A stretch of DNA of 64,000 bases from Lachnospiraceae bacterium. Lineage in GTDB: Bacteria > Bacillota > Clostridia > Lachnospirales > Lachnospiraceae. The first letter of the stretch is position 1; each line of letters begins with the position of its first letter. This document shows, piece after piece, positions 26,711 to 35,543 of the stretch. The notes beneath the pieces were generated by a model. That model worked only from the letters and a program-made list of their open reading frames with translations, made no database searches and was not told the DNA's origin. Location of the stretch: the NCBI GenBank assembly GCA_017962825.1, contig JAGCUO010000160.1, positions 1-64,000 on the forward strand, read 5' to 3'. Made by a program: the position numbers and the translations under genes.

Positions 26711-27502
26711 TCACCCTAATGTACACAGTTTTCCTCTAAGCACATATCCGATTTTCTCGTAGCAAGCGTTTGACGCAACATAATCCGCATTTGTATAAAG
26801 CATAGGTGTATAGCCAGCATCCTGTGCGATTTTTGTAACCTGATAAACCAGATTCTCAGCATAGTGTTTTCTTCTATACTCTTTTTTGGTATATACCAAA
26901 TTTAGAGAAGCCATATCTCCGGTTGGTGCATACTGACAGCTTGCAATTTTCTTGTCATGTTCATCCACCCAAAAATATAGTCTTCCTGTCTTTGCGTATT
27001 TTTCTGCATCTTGCTGATATTCCTTTATACTCTTTCTATCTACTCCGGTTTCTTCGTGGAACACATCAAGAAAGTCAACCAATTCGTCGATATCTTTTTC
27101 CGTGCACACGCTAATATGCCCGGAAACATTTGAAGTAGGCAGAATTGCTTCAGTGCAATCATATGCATACAAATTCATTTTTATTGAAAGATTTTGATCA
27201 TCTTCCGCAGCTCTTTTGATAAAGTAATCTGCAAGTTCGTACTTGACATTAAATATATGCGTTCCATCAAGTAAATCATATTTTCTGGTTAAACGATAAG
27301 CTTTTTCATAGTCTTCGTCCGATGCGTCATCCGGTGTCCAAATCCAAACAGGATGAGGTGCTCCCGTAAAGCAGACAATTAGTCTTTCATGATCAGTCAA
27401 TATTAATTTGCAGTCAACATCGATAATTCGACGGAGGACTAAGAAAGTGTATCTGTCTTTTTCAAGTAGACCATAATCTCTCTCATCAACATAACTATCC
27501 AT
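26711..27502 (-). CDS. GNAT acetyltransferase with an N-terminal extension
   Basis: The 263-residue protein has a C-terminal FR47-like GNAT domain: SLNLVYTKKEYRRKHYAENL is the strand 4/acetyl-CoA loop, and YTNADYVASNACYEKIGY is motif B. The N-terminal 130 residues are a related but degenerate half, as in two-domain GNATs. It ends one base before the PAS gene start. The acetyl acceptor is unknown. Confidence 0.8.
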   Translation of the reverse strand: MDSYVDERDYGLLEKDRYTFLVLRRIIDVDCKLILTDHERLIVCFTGAPHPVWIWTPDDASDEDYEKAYRLTRKYDLLDGTHIFNVKYELADYFIKRAAEDDQNLSIKMNLYAYDCTEAILPTSNVSGHISVCTEKDIDELVDFLDVFHEETGVDRKSIKEYQQDAEKYAKTGRLYFWVDEHDKKIASCQYAPTGDMASLNLVYTKKEYRRKHYAENLVYQVTKIAQDAGYTPMLYTNADYVASNACYEKIGYVLRGKLCTLG

Positions 27503-27520
27503 TCTCTTCACCGAAAAAAC

Positions 27521-27874
27521 TTACCATACTTCAATGGTCTGTTTAAACACATCTACCCCGTCTTTGCCTGAAGTGATAGTGATTTTACTGGGAACAACGC
27601 TTTTACCTTTGTATTCGGGTTTGCAATTAAAGGATTTAGCCTTTCCCTGTTGAACCAATCCCGCAAGAATGTCATCATATCCTTCTTTAATTCTGTTTAT
27701 GCCAACCGGCACATACAGGATATTATGGGGCTCATCTGTTCCTCCAAAGATAGGGGACATGATATGCATTCTTTCAAGGTTTCCCTTTTTACATTCATCC
27801 TGAGCCTTTTCAATAGAATCAATTTCCTCGAAGTTGATCGCCTTTTTCTTTTTGAATGCATCAAATAATCCCAT
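27521..27874 (-). CDS. Small unknown protein with a Lys-rich start
   Basis: The 117-residue product has a good AAGGAGGG site. It opens MGLFDAFKKKKAINFEEIDS, a beginning common to small Firmicutes proteins next to toxin-immunity loci, and ends with a short sheet (SKITITSGKDGVDVFKQTIEVW). I do not recognise a family. Confidence 0.5.
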   Translation of the reverse strand: MGLFDAFKKKKAINFEEIDSIEKAQDECKKGNLERMHIMSPIFGGTDEPHNILYVPVGINRIKEGYDDILAGLVQQGKAKSFNCKPEYKGKSVVPSKITITSGKDGVDVFKQTIEVW

Positions 27875-27906
27875 AATACCCTCCTTTATTTTGTGTGTAA
27901 TAGTTT

Positions 27907-28242
27907 CTATTTTGTATATATCTCAAACATACAGTTTTCGGTACACGCGGATGCATCTATGATCTTCTCATAGTCTATAGGCAGCACCTTTCCAATTTGA
28001 TCAAACAGGAAGGACTTATAGCATCTATGTTCTGACATAATAAAGATCACATCATCATCTCCCACTTCAACAGCCAGGCACATATCATCATAAAAAGGAC
28101 CCTTGTCTGTGGTTAATACCAAAATCTTATTGACCGACGACAGTTCATAGATATGTTCCTCAGAATCTGCGATAGCATGGATCTTGTCATCCGCAAGATA
28201 TAATGAATCTTCTTCAGTTTCTACTCTTATCTTATTTCTCAT
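27907..28242 (-). CDS. Small acidic unknown protein, immunity-like
   Basis: This 111-residue acidic protein consists mainly of short strands (KILVLTTDKGPFYDD, MCLAVEVGDDDVIFIMSE). It starts 3 bp after the next gene upstream, so the two are probably translated together. Size, acidity and context fit an immunity protein; there is no family match I can name. Confidence 0.5.
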   Translation of the reverse strand: MRNKIRVETEEDSLYLADDKIHAIADSEEHIYELSSVNKILVLTTDKGPFYDDMCLAVEVGDDDVIFIMSEHRCYKSFLFDQIGKVLPIDYEKIIDASACTENCMFEIYTK

Positions 28243-28245
28243 ATA

Positions 28246-28545
28246 TCATTTCCAATACTTGAACTCATATCTATCTTCAGGATTTCCGACTTCATATCCC
28301 ACCGCTTCGGAAAGTCGCTTAATTAATTCAGAACACCATTCGGTCCATATACCATCAGGCATTGTTCCGTATATCTGAAGTCCGCCGGGTTCCACGGACG
28401 CTACAATATCTATATCATCACCTTTCCAGTGGGGACCGCAATCATAACCGCTCCAATATGGCATGCTTTCATATACTTTTCCTATTTTATCCCATATATC
28501 CTGAGGAGCCGTGTAATGTATGTTTAATATAATTTCCTGTTCCAT
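28246..28545 (-). CDS. Small unknown protein, immunity-like
   Basis: This 99-residue protein has aromatic-rich motifs (ESMPYWSGYDCGPHW, GIWTEWCSELIKRLSEAVG) and a closing EVGNPEDRYEFKYW. It is tightly linked to the gene downstream (3 bp) and 13 bp from the DUF4291 gene. The family is unrecognised. Confidence 0.5.
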   Translation of the reverse strand: MEQEIILNIHYTAPQDIWDKIGKVYESMPYWSGYDCGPHWKGDDIDIVASVEPGGLQIYGTMPDGIWTEWCSELIKRLSEAVGYEVGNPEDRYEFKYWK

Positions 28546-28558
28546 TATTCTTCCGTTT

Positions 28559-29116
28559 CTATTTAATCAAATATACTTCTTCCTTAGGAAGCAGATTGTC
28601 GATGGATTCTCCTACTAATCGCAATCTGTTCAGCTTTTTGGCATAATCCGTTATATCCGTAATACTGACAATCCATTCATTAACATATTCGGATAAAGCC
28701 TTTCCTCTCAGACCAAGCTGAAGTGAACGATAAGGCAGATTATTTCCGTTGATATCTTTTTCGGGATCCCATTGCACTCTGACATCAGATGCTTTTACAA
28801 GTTCCTGCCACTTCTCTTTTGAAATACCAAGACTTTCCGAATAGGACGATATAACCGCGGAATTCACAGCCTTGTCAAAACCATCCCTGGTAATATCTAT
28901 GGCTAATATATTCTCCTGGTTTTCTTTTTCACCCCAGCCGCAGCGATACATCATCCATAAAAAGGAAGGCTTGATCCAAGTCATTCGGTCCATGCTGAAA
29001 TGAGAACCGAATGTTCCGAGGCTTATGGCTTCTTCTGCTATTTGTTTGTTATACGCCTGATATACCCTTATTGTTTTATCAGTATACGTGGCACGTATTT
29101 CCCTGGATACATACAT
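28559..29116 (-). CDS. DUF4291 family protein
   Basis: The 185-residue protein carries the family signatures: IRATYTDKTIRVYQAYN near the start, then MDRMTWIKPSFLWMMYRCGW and ILAIDITRDGF. Length is normal for the family. Its biochemical role is not established. Confidence 0.85.
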   Translation of the reverse strand: MYVSREIRATYTDKTIRVYQAYNKQIAEEAISLGTFGSHFSMDRMTWIKPSFLWMMYRCGWGEKENQENILAIDITRDGFDKAVNSAVISSYSESLGISKEKWQELVKASDVRVQWDPEKDINGNNLPYRSLQLGLRGKALSEYVNEWIVSITDITDYAKKLNRLRLVGESIDNLLPKEEVYLIK

Positions 29117-29122
29117 AATGCT

Positions 29123-29350
29123 TTATTTTTCCGGTTCCCAGTATTCCCGGATTTCATCTAATTCTTGTTGATACTGTTTTATTTTATAATCTGTTTTAGA
29201 TCCTTCTTCAGTAGAAAGATCGAGGGCATGGTAGATTACATATAAAGACAGTTCCATTCTCTTACCAAGCAATTCTCTATATTGAGCGAGAATCTCAACA
29301 TCTTCATAATCTTCCGCATCATATGTGTCGAAGAATTCCTTGCATATCTT
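29123..29350 (-). pseudogene. 5'-truncated gene remnant or unannotated small gene
   Basis: A 75-codon open frame begins right after an in-frame TGA and has no ATG until the codon for Met at KRMELS. The product reads as real protein (CKEFFDTYDAEDYEDVEILA, then LSLYVIYHALDLSTEEGSK) and ends EYWEPEK. It lies between two intact genes. It is probably the 3' remnant of a lost gene, or a short gene with a non-standard start. Confidence 0.5.
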
Positions 29351-29385
29351 TCAAATTAACTACTCAGCAAAAATGTCATTATTAA

Positions 29386-30387
29386 CTAAAAATTATGCCA
29401 ATCATTGATACACAATTCCTCATCCAGAACACCATACGCTCCACACAGGATTGCGTTATCAAAATCATCGGAACACTGGAATGATATTTCACCATCATGA
29501 AGACCGATACACTCAGGAATGATATTTGCAAGAAATGCATCGAAATTAAACATCGGATAAAATGATCTCAGAACGGTCAATATATGTCCCTTGGGAATAC
29601 TGCCATCATTGGGTGTTTCAAGGTATGGAGACAGATTATATAATCCCTCTCTGACCGGATTATAGATCTCTGCAATATCCTCCTCATTGCCATAGAAAAG
29701 TTTATCCTCAATAAACAGATCATCTATAACAGTGAAATTACATTCACAGCTGTCCATATCCATAAAAACATGCAGCAAAAATGCTCCGTTTATATTCTCT
29801 ATATTGCAGCTTATCTTACCGACAAAATCATTGAAATAGCGATTTAAGAACGCAATAAGTTCTTCGTCAGAGCAATCCTCATCAAAATTATCGGAGACGA
29901 TATCCCATTCTCTGATATCCTCCAACGTATCATCAATCTCTATCTGTGAGCCTTCGAACAAACCTATATAACCAAGATCAATACTTCCGGAGATCTTCAA
30001 CTCATCATCTTCCAAAAATATATTAATTCCGGAACCGGAGTTTTTTTCTTCAAACGCTTCCCCTAAATCATCCGGAATCAGCTCGATTTCATACTCAGAT
30101 CCCAACTCCTCGCATAAGGCTTCATATGCTTCTTGGGTCGATTCTCTAAAGTCTTCAATTTGCTCCTTATTCCACAGAAGGTCCCCGTTTGATTTTTCAA
30201 AATCCATAGACAATTGATAGAAGTCTATCAAAGCATCCAGAATCTCTTTTAAATCATCGGATATAGGCAAATCATGTGTCCCGATGGGATAGCTGCCAAA
30301 CTTCTCTTTTGCTTCATCGTTGGCACTCCATACACATGTTCCGCTTCCCCAATCAAACATGAACTCCAGCTTGTACTTAGCCGTCAC
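29386..30387 (-). CDS. Large acidic two-part protein of unknown function
   Basis: The 333-residue product starts at a GTG overlapping the stop of the GNAT gene upstream (GTGA). It opens FMFDWGSGTCVWSANDEAKE and LPISDDLKEILDALIDFYQ, a beginning seen in short immunity-like proteins of about 90 residues. Here a second, strongly acidic region follows (SQIEIDDTLEDIREWDIVS, DEDCSDEELIAFLNRYF). The composition suggests a DNA-mimic or inhibitor type of protein, but this is speculation. No catalytic motif is visible. Confidence 0.55.
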   Translation of the reverse strand: MTAKYKLEFMFDWGSGTCVWSANDEAKEKFGSYPIGTHDLPISDDLKEILDALIDFYQLSMDFEKSNGDLLWNKEQIEDFRESTQEAYEALCEELGSEYEIELIPDDLGEAFEEKNSGSGINIFLEDDELKISGSIDLGYIGLFEGSQIEIDDTLEDIREWDIVSDNFDEDCSDEELIAFLNRYFNDFVGKISCNIENINGAFLLHVFMDMDSCECNFTVIDDLFIEDKLFYGNEEDIAEIYNPVREGLYNLSPYLETPNDGSIPKGHILTVLRSFYPMFNFDAFLANIIPECIGLHDGEISFQCSDDFDNAILCGAYGVLDEELCINDWHNF

Positions 30388-30812
30388 TTAGCATCCTCCA
30401 TTATCAGCCACTGATCCATTCCGGGACCGGCATCCTCATTGGGACGGATCTTGAATCCGAATTTCTCGTAAAAATGTTCTTTATCCTTAGCAGAGTTTAA
30501 GGTCAGCTTTACTTTATATCCCGGCTTCATATCTTCTTTTAATTTATCGATACAGAATTCTACAAGTTTACGGCCTATTCCCTGCCCCTGATATTCGGGT
30601 GCCACTATCACATCAGATAAAAAAGCTATATATCCGCCGTCCCAGAGCAGTCTCACTACACCTATAGCCTTATCATCGTCTCTCACACATATGAGAAAAT
30701 ATGCTTTATCTATACAAGCCTTTGCCTGTTCAAGAGGAAACTCCACCCATCCTACAACTTTTCGCAGCCCCATATATTCTTCAGGAGTAATGTAATCTAC
30801 GAATTTGATCAT
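30384..30812 (-). CDS. GNAT acetyltransferase
   Basis: The 142-residue single-domain GNAT has the acetyl-CoA loop VAPEYQGQGIGRKLVEF (Q/RxxGxG/A) and a FYEKFGF motif near the end. The start is the ATG nine bases after AGGGG. The stop overlaps the next gene. The substrate is unknown. Confidence 0.88.
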   Translation of the reverse strand: MIKFVDYITPEEYMGLRKVVGWVEFPLEQAKACIDKAYFLICVRDDDKAIGVVRLLWDGGYIAFLSDVIVAPEYQGQGIGRKLVEFCIDKLKEDMKPGYKVKLTLNSAKDKEHFYEKFGFKIRPNEDAGPGMDQWLIMEDAK

Positions 30813-30836
30813 AACCAATTCCCCTTTCCGTAAATA

Positions 30837-31361
30837 TCAGAGCTGAACCTTGCCTTTACGGTATCTCCCGAAAAAGATACCGTCATCCACATACTTATCC
30901 GTTTCAGACACCCACATGGGGAATTCACCTTTTTCAAGTATGGTTTGACCGTTCAGTACTCCCGTATGAAAAGAGATATGCCTGAACTGTCTCAAGATCA
31001 GTTCCATCCTTGTGTACCTTGAACCCTCCGGCTTTTCTCGGAGCATATCATCCGTCAATGAATCCAGATAGTCATAAGTTTTCTTTTCTATAGAATCAAG
31101 ATATTCCAAAAGCTCTTCATCGGATAATACCGCATCGCAGGGCTTCTCCGGATCATCCATTCCCTCAACATGAAATGAGGGTTCATCGTAATCAAAAGGA
31201 TTTATGAACCACTTATCCGCAGAATGAAGTGCATGATATACCCATCTCCAGCAGGGTGCACCGTAGCATACTGCATCACGGTCATAGGTCTGAATTGAAG
31301 TTCTGATATTCAGAAAATTCGGTTTTACGGTTTCTTTGATGATCATACATAATTCATTCAT
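30837..31361 (-). CDS. DinB/YfiT-like four-helix protein
   Basis: The 174-residue protein has the widely spaced metal-binding histidines of the DinB superfamily (WVYHALHSADKW, then RHISFHTGVLNG) in a four-helix layout. Such proteins include thiol-dependent transferases; the function here is unknown. Confidence 0.75.
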   Translation of the reverse strand: MNELCMIIKETVKPNFLNIRTSIQTYDRDAVCYGAPCWRWVYHALHSADKWFINPFDYDEPSFHVEGMDDPEKPCDAVLSDEELLEYLDSIEKKTYDYLDSLTDDMLREKPEGSRYTRMELILRQFRHISFHTGVLNGQTILEKGEFPMWVSETDKYVDDGIFFGRYRKGKVQL

Positions 31362-31362
31362 A

Positions 31363-31745
31363 TTAAGGCCTCACAAGTTTATCTTTTATTCTCATAACAG
31401 CATCGTCATCAAGACCAAGATCATGTAAATACTGCTTAGCACTGATATATTTATCTCTGAATAACCTAAGGAAGGAGATCATTGTTTTTTCATTTGCGAT
31501 AACGACCTCACGTTTGATTTCGGGATGCTCTGCCAGAAGCTTCTCTAGTCTGAGTTTGTTATATTCCCTGCTTATGACGTAATCATATATTATTTTTTCA
31601 TCAGAGACACCTGCCAAGAAGAAGGCTTTTATCACTTGAACTTAATATCTCACATCTGTCGCTTCGAAAAACTCTGTCCCGGACGGTATATTTATCGGTG
31701 CCCGATATCCTGTACCCTCCCAGATCTCTGGTGTTCAATGTTCAT
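31363..31745 (-). pseudogene. Tyrosine-protein phosphatase remnant with the catalytic core deleted
   Basis: The 5' part encodes the typical phosphatase beginning (NTRDLGGYRISG, then RDRVFRSDRCEIL) in one frame. The 3' part encodes the typical ending (FFLAGVSDEKIIYDY, then QYLHDLGLDDDAVMRIKDKL) in another. The central region with the HCxxGKDRTG catalytic loop is absent. The join falls near the AAAAGCCTTCTTCTTGG sequence at about 31615-31635. An original ATG at 31745 overlaps the stop of the upstream GNAT gene, but the frame also shifts just after it. An internal deletion plus frameshift explains all of this. The stretch from 31635 down to 31363 is still open from a GTG and could give a 90-residue non-catalytic peptide. 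Confidence 0.8.
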
Positions 31746-32275
31746 TCAAGAATTGATCTATAGGTACGGACATTATCCAGTTTCTTCTCCATCAGATCAA
31801 ATTTGCCCTTACGCCAGTTTGCATGTCCTCTGGATTCATATCCGTTGTGAAGATAAAGTCTTTGTGCAAAAGGATTCTCCGTAAAAGTATCAAGCCTTAC
31901 GGATTTGTAACCCATACTCCTAATCTGCTCCTCGATATGAAGTAAAACAATTTTGCCTACACCCTTATTCTGAAACTGCGGAGATACACAAAACCTGTGT
32001 AATACATAGGCGGTTTCTTCGTCACATTCCCACTTTCCATTAGCATATTGTTCATCGGATTCACCGCTGATCACATATAAAGCAGCAAGCTTATCTTCAG
32101 AATAAGCAAGAAAAAGCGAGTTTTTATCAATATCTTCTTCAAAATCAGTTCGTGCGGGATATATGTCGTCCCACTGATATATCCCATGCCTTTCCATCTC
32201 TTCTATGGCCAGTTTTATCAGCTCGCAGATCGCATCTATATCCTGTCTTGTTCCCAATCTGTATTCAATTTCCAT
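31742..32275 (-). CDS. GNAT acetyltransferase
   Basis: This 177-residue GNAT shows RFCVSPQFQNKGVGKIVLLH as the acetyl-CoA loop and RLDTFTENPFAQRLYLHNGY as motif B. Its start overlaps the kinase-like gene by 11 bp, and its stop overlaps the former start of the phosphatase remnant. Confidence 0.85.
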   Translation of the reverse strand: MEIEYRLGTRQDIDAICELIKLAIEEMERHGIYQWDDIYPARTDFEEDIDKNSLFLAYSEDKLAALYVISGESDEQYANGKWECDEETAYVLHRFCVSPQFQNKGVGKIVLLHIEEQIRSMGYKSVRLDTFTENPFAQRLYLHNGYESRGHANWRKGKFDLMEKKLDNVRTYRSILE

Positions 32276-32921
32276 TATCTTCTATTCCCAATAATTTTTC
32301 TGCCAGTTTAACAGTCTCTTCCTGAGTTCTGTTTTCATCCCGATAGATCACTTTAAATCCTGAATTTTCAAGTTCATCGTAACTTTCTTTGGAACATATC
32401 CTTGTAAGGATCTCCCTATAGTTATCAAGCGCCGCCTGAGGATCAGGTTCTTCCAGCATCAGCTTATACAGAAATTGCTTCTCGGGATCCGGGCGGTCAA
32501 AGAATCTGTGAACAGATATCTCCGGATTGGACAGCATAACCAGCACGTGATCTGTATCCGAAATCTTATGCAGTGTTTCAATGCAGATATTGGTATCAAC
32601 AAAAATCTTCTTATCACGAGCCTCAGGCTTATCAAGTAATTCATCAAGGATACCGAGCTCAACGATCTCACATTCTTTCTTTACATTGTTTATCCACGTC
32701 ACATATTCTTCAGGTGTTCTTCTGATAAACTCATGCCAATCCTCAAGATCCCTGGTATAGGTCAGATTCGGGAATTCATTACTGTCCAGTTCCGGCAATT
32801 TCTCATCATGATAGTTTTCTTCCAGCGCAATCCCGTTATGCTTAGCCGCAAGATTTTTTACTATCGTAGACTTTCCGGCATAGGATGTTCCTATTACGAA
32901 ATATACATTCTTTAATTCCAT
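32265..32921 (-). CDS. P-loop NTPase/kinase-like protein
   Basis: The 218-residue protein starts with a strand and Walker A motif VIGTSYAGKSTIVKNLA (residues 9-25), in the style of small nucleoside or shikimate-type kinases. DRPDPEKQFLYKLMLEE could form the lid. There is no clear phosphate acceptor clue. It is probably cytosolic, and is translationally coupled to the GNAT that follows. Confidence 0.65.
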   Translation of the reverse strand: MELKNVYFVIGTSYAGKSTIVKNLAAKHNGIALEENYHDEKLPELDSNEFPNLTYTRDLEDWHEFIRRTPEEYVTWINNVKKECEIVELGILDELLDKPEARDKKIFVDTNICIETLHKISDTDHVLVMLSNPEISVHRFFDRPDPEKQFLYKLMLEEPDPQAALDNYREILTRICSKESYDELENSGFKVIYRDENRTQEETVKLAEKLLGIEDNGN

Positions 32922-32954
32922 AAATATCCCCCCAGACGATTCATGGTTTAGATA

Positions 32955-33479
32955 TCACTTTCTTCTACAAACATAGAATCGATATAATTCTTCCTTTTCA
33001 TCGCCGATATCCTGATACATTTTTGTTTCGAGCAATTTAAATCCGGTCTTTTCGGCAGTCTTCCAAGAAGCGATATTGTAATCCTTGATCACTGCGATTA
33101 TTTCATCCTCATTGTAATGTTCAAAAAAATGCCGGACATAAGCCTTTACAGCCTCACTGATGTATCCTTTCCTGCGGTGATCACTTCCGACAAAATAACA
33201 TATTCCTATTCTGTCAGTATCCACGAAATATGTACATCCAACATTCCCGATCACATCTCCCGTATCCTTAAGCAATATGGTACACGGAATATAATCGGTT
33301 CGCGGATCATCCTTTTCAGTAAGTTCAATGGCATCGTTTATCCATTCACCTGCCCAGTCCGAAAAAGACTCATCGAAACCGATCTCGGAAAGACTCCCGT
33401 CCTTAGCCATTTCCGCGTAAGCCTTCTCATCTCCCGGCTGAATGGATCTTATAATTGTTCTCTCGGTCTCTATACACAT
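32955..33479 (-). CDS. RimJ/RimL-type GNAT acetyltransferase
   Basis: From the ATG at 33479 the product is 174 residues. The domain has the RimJ layout: TERTIIRSIQPGDEKAYAEM at the start, VGSDHRRKGYISEAVKAYV as the acetyl-CoA loop, and NIASWKTAEKTGF (N-xx-S motif). It may acetylate an N-terminal residue or a small molecule. It is the last intact gene of the island. Confidence 0.85.
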   Translation of the reverse strand: MCIETERTIIRSIQPGDEKAYAEMAKDGSLSEIGFDESFSDWAGEWINDAIELTEKDDPRTDYIPCTILLKDTGDVIGNVGCTYFVDTDRIGICYFVGSDHRRKGYISEAVKAYVRHFFEHYNEDEIIAVIKDYNIASWKTAEKTGFKLLETKMYQDIGDEKEELYRFYVCRRK

Positions 33480-33518
33480 TTCTATTTCTCTGCCTCCGTG
33501 AGATAGCATAATATGATA

Positions 33519-33674
33519 CTACTTCAAATGAACGATCCAGTCATTATGCTCTATAGTATACTGAAGTTCATTTAAATCGGGATCATTCAAAACTTTCATA
33601 AGATCATAAAAATCCTCTACAACATTGATTTCCGAAAGTTTATCTGCATCGACAAATGATTCGCCCGGTTTATC
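33519..33674 (-). pseudogene. C-terminal gene remnant at the island edge
   Basis: A 51-codon frame follows an in-frame TGA and ends in TAG. It has no start codon with a ribosome binding site, yet reads as protein (KPGESFVDADKLSEIN, FYDLMKVLNDPDLNELQYTI, NDWIVHLK). It is probably the end of a truncated immunity-like gene, and marks the border between the island and traX. Confidence 0.5.
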
Positions 33675-33690
33675 TCACTTTCTTCTCACT

Positions 33691-33729
33691 AAAAAAGGCG
33701 AGCCAAAGGAAACACCCCCTCGACTCGCC
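33691..33729 (-). terminator. Terminator downstream of traX
   Basis: On the minus strand GGCGAG pairs with CTCGCC around a GGGGG/CC-rich interior and is followed by TTTTTT. It lies 6 bp after the traX stop codon. Confidence 0.75.
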
Positions 33730-33735
33730 AAATTA

Positions 33736-34848
33736 TTAAAAGCCCAAAACAAAATATCTCACAAGGAACAGCAGGAACAAATGCACCGGATAGAATGCAT
33801 AGAAGAAATATTTCATCTGTCGTCCTCGTTTCCCGTTGTAGAATCTTACGGGAATGAGATCAAGGAATGCCACGCCCTCAAACAGATTCATGACTGTAAG
33901 GGCCGTAACTCCCCATATGAATCCGTTGTTTCTTGCATTCCGGAATGCATAGATGGCAACTATCGCAAGCACTCCCCACCCGCCGTAGTCAGTGTGCATA
34001 ACCTCTGCCAGTGTAAAGAAGAACAAAGTAGCAAAAAGTGACGCAGATAATTTGATCTTCCTTTCCTCATCCCATTTATGCGTAACAGGGATATATGCCG
34101 CAATTCCGCCGATAAATCCGATTGCCAAACTCGGTACATATTCATTTACGGGAACTTTCTGACTTATCAGGTATCCTATAAAGCTGAACATACAGGTTGA
34201 AAATGCAAGTGCTCCCAGCACTCCCGCGATAACAACACCGATCTTTCCGAGGAATGTGTAGAAACCGTTAAAGCTGTCTTTGTCCTTATGCCTGACATAA
34301 TCGATACATGCCAGTGCGGAGACGCCCAGGAACAAAGTAAAAAATACATTCTGATGATTCAGTCCGATCTTCGCAAAGAAGGCAAGATCGAAGGGAACAT
34401 CGGATATAAATGCAAAAATAAAAAGTCTGACAAGATACTTCTTTACATTTCTTGTATGAAGGAAGCCTTCAACAAGCAGGAAACAGAAAATGGGAAAAGC
34501 AATTCTTCCTATAGCTCTGAGAAGCAAATCTATGCTCTGAACCACAACAATATTACCCATCCACTCGCTCCATAATCCGGGCACTTTAGAAGTAATGAGG
34601 TCCCTGCAATAATCCGATCCGCTTACAGCCAAAATATTTATATAGTGTTCGAACACAGACGCTCCTATGTGATCGATGAACATAGTGACAATGGCGATTA
34701 TCTTAAGAGTGCTGCCGGTAATTCCTCCGCTTTTTCTTCTGTCGGGTTCCGGAACAACTTTTACAACATCGCCCTTTTGAACACCTGCTTCGTCTTTGCC
34801 GTAAGGGCTGACGGTCTCGGTGTAAATTTCCTTATTCTCCTCGTTCAT
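33736..34848 (-). CDS. TraX-family membrane protein
   Basis: The 370-residue protein has a 45-residue hydrophilic start, then about nine hydrophobic helices beginning with GSTLKIIAIVTMFIDHIGA. It ends with YFFYAFYPVHLFLL, the standard TraX signature. In F plasmids TraX acetylates pilin, but chromosomal homologues in Clostridia are common and no other transfer gene is here, so a conjugation role is unlikely. It overlaps the engB stop by 17 bp and is probably co-transcribed. Confidence 0.88.
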   Translation of the reverse strand: MNEENKEIYTETVSPYGKDEAGVQKGDVVKVVPEPDRRKSGGITGSTLKIIAIVTMFIDHIGASVFEHYINILAVSGSDYCRDLITSKVPGLWSEWMGNIVVVQSIDLLLRAIGRIAFPIFCFLLVEGFLHTRNVKKYLVRLFIFAFISDVPFDLAFFAKIGLNHQNVFFTLFLGVSALACIDYVRHKDKDSFNGFYTFLGKIGVVIAGVLGALAFSTCMFSFIGYLISQKVPVNEYVPSLAIGFIGGIAAYIPVTHKWDEERKIKLSASLFATLFFFTLAEVMHTDYGGWGVLAIVAIYAFRNARNNGFIWGVTALTVMNLFEGVAFLDLIPVRFYNGKRGRQMKYFFYAFYPVHLFLLFLVRYFVLGF

Positions 34849-35458
34849 TAATAAAATCCTCCATAATGCTCAAAAGCTCTTCCCTTCCCTGCTTGGTCTC
34901 TGCCGAGAAAGGAAGGATCTGTACACCCTTTTCCATCTTAAGAACAGTCTTTATATTCTTGATTGATTTATCAATCTGAGAACGCTTAAGCTTATCCGCC
35001 TTTGTGGCAACAACCACGGGAGTAAGACCGGCTTTTACGATCCAGTCATACATCTGCCTGTCATCTGCAGTAGGATCGTGCCTGATATCAACCAACAGTA
35101 CAACACACTTCAGAGTTTTGGATGTGCGGAGATATTTCTCTATCATCGGTCCCCACTTGGCACGTTCCTGCATGGATGTCTTGGCATATCCGTATCCGGG
35201 AAGATCCACAAGATAGAAATATACATCCTCTTCTGCTGTATCCGCACCGCATCTGACCTTATAGTAATTGATGGTCCTGGTCTTACCGGGTTCAGCGGAT
35301 GTTCTCGCAAGTTTCTTCCTGCACAATACGGTATTTATCAGAGATGACTTTCCCACATTACTTCTTCCCGCAAAAGCAAGTTCGGGGAAGTCGTTAACCG
35401 GAAGTTTACTCGTAATACCGCACACTGTATCCAGTTCTGCATTTTTAACGGTAAGCAT
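34832..35458 (-). CDS. engB: Ribosome biogenesis GTPase EngB/YsxC
   Basis: The 208-residue GTPase has G1 GRSNVGKS, G3 DLPGYG, G4 TKAD and the family's FINTVLCRKK-like switch region. It is needed for assembly of the 50S subunit. The start is the ATG behind AAGGAG; longer in-frame extensions run into the clpX terminator and are not real. It sits next to clpX as in many Firmicutes, though no lon gene is present. Confidence 0.96.
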   Translation of the reverse strand: MLTVKNAELDTVCGITSKLPVNDFPELAFAGRSNVGKSSLINTVLCRKKLARTSAEPGKTRTINYYKVRCGADTAEEDVYFYLVDLPGYGYAKTSMQERAKWGPMIEKYLRTSKTLKCVVLLVDIRHDPTADDRQMYDWIVKAGLTPVVVATKADKLKRSQIDKSIKNIKTVLKMEKGVQILPFSAETKQGREELLSIMEDFINERGE

Positions 35459-35486
35459 GTTTCTATCTCCTTCTGACTCCAGGATT

Positions 35487-35526
35487 AAAAAAAATGTGGA
35501 ACGAAGGAACAACCCCTCGTTCCACA
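35487..35526 (-). terminator. Terminator of the tig-clpP-clpX operon
   Basis: TGTGGAACGA pairs perfectly with TCGTTCCACA (10 bp), and eight T residues follow on the minus strand. It lies 18 bp after the clpX stop and separates clpX from engB. Confidence 0.92.
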
Positions 35527-35543
35527 TAATGCTGATTATGTTT

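Noticed and set aside
33736..34848. Conjugation gene traX as a sign of an integrative conjugative element
   Set aside because: No relaxase, type IV secretion or integrase gene is present. TraX-family proteins are common on clostridial chromosomes, and this one is coupled to engB.
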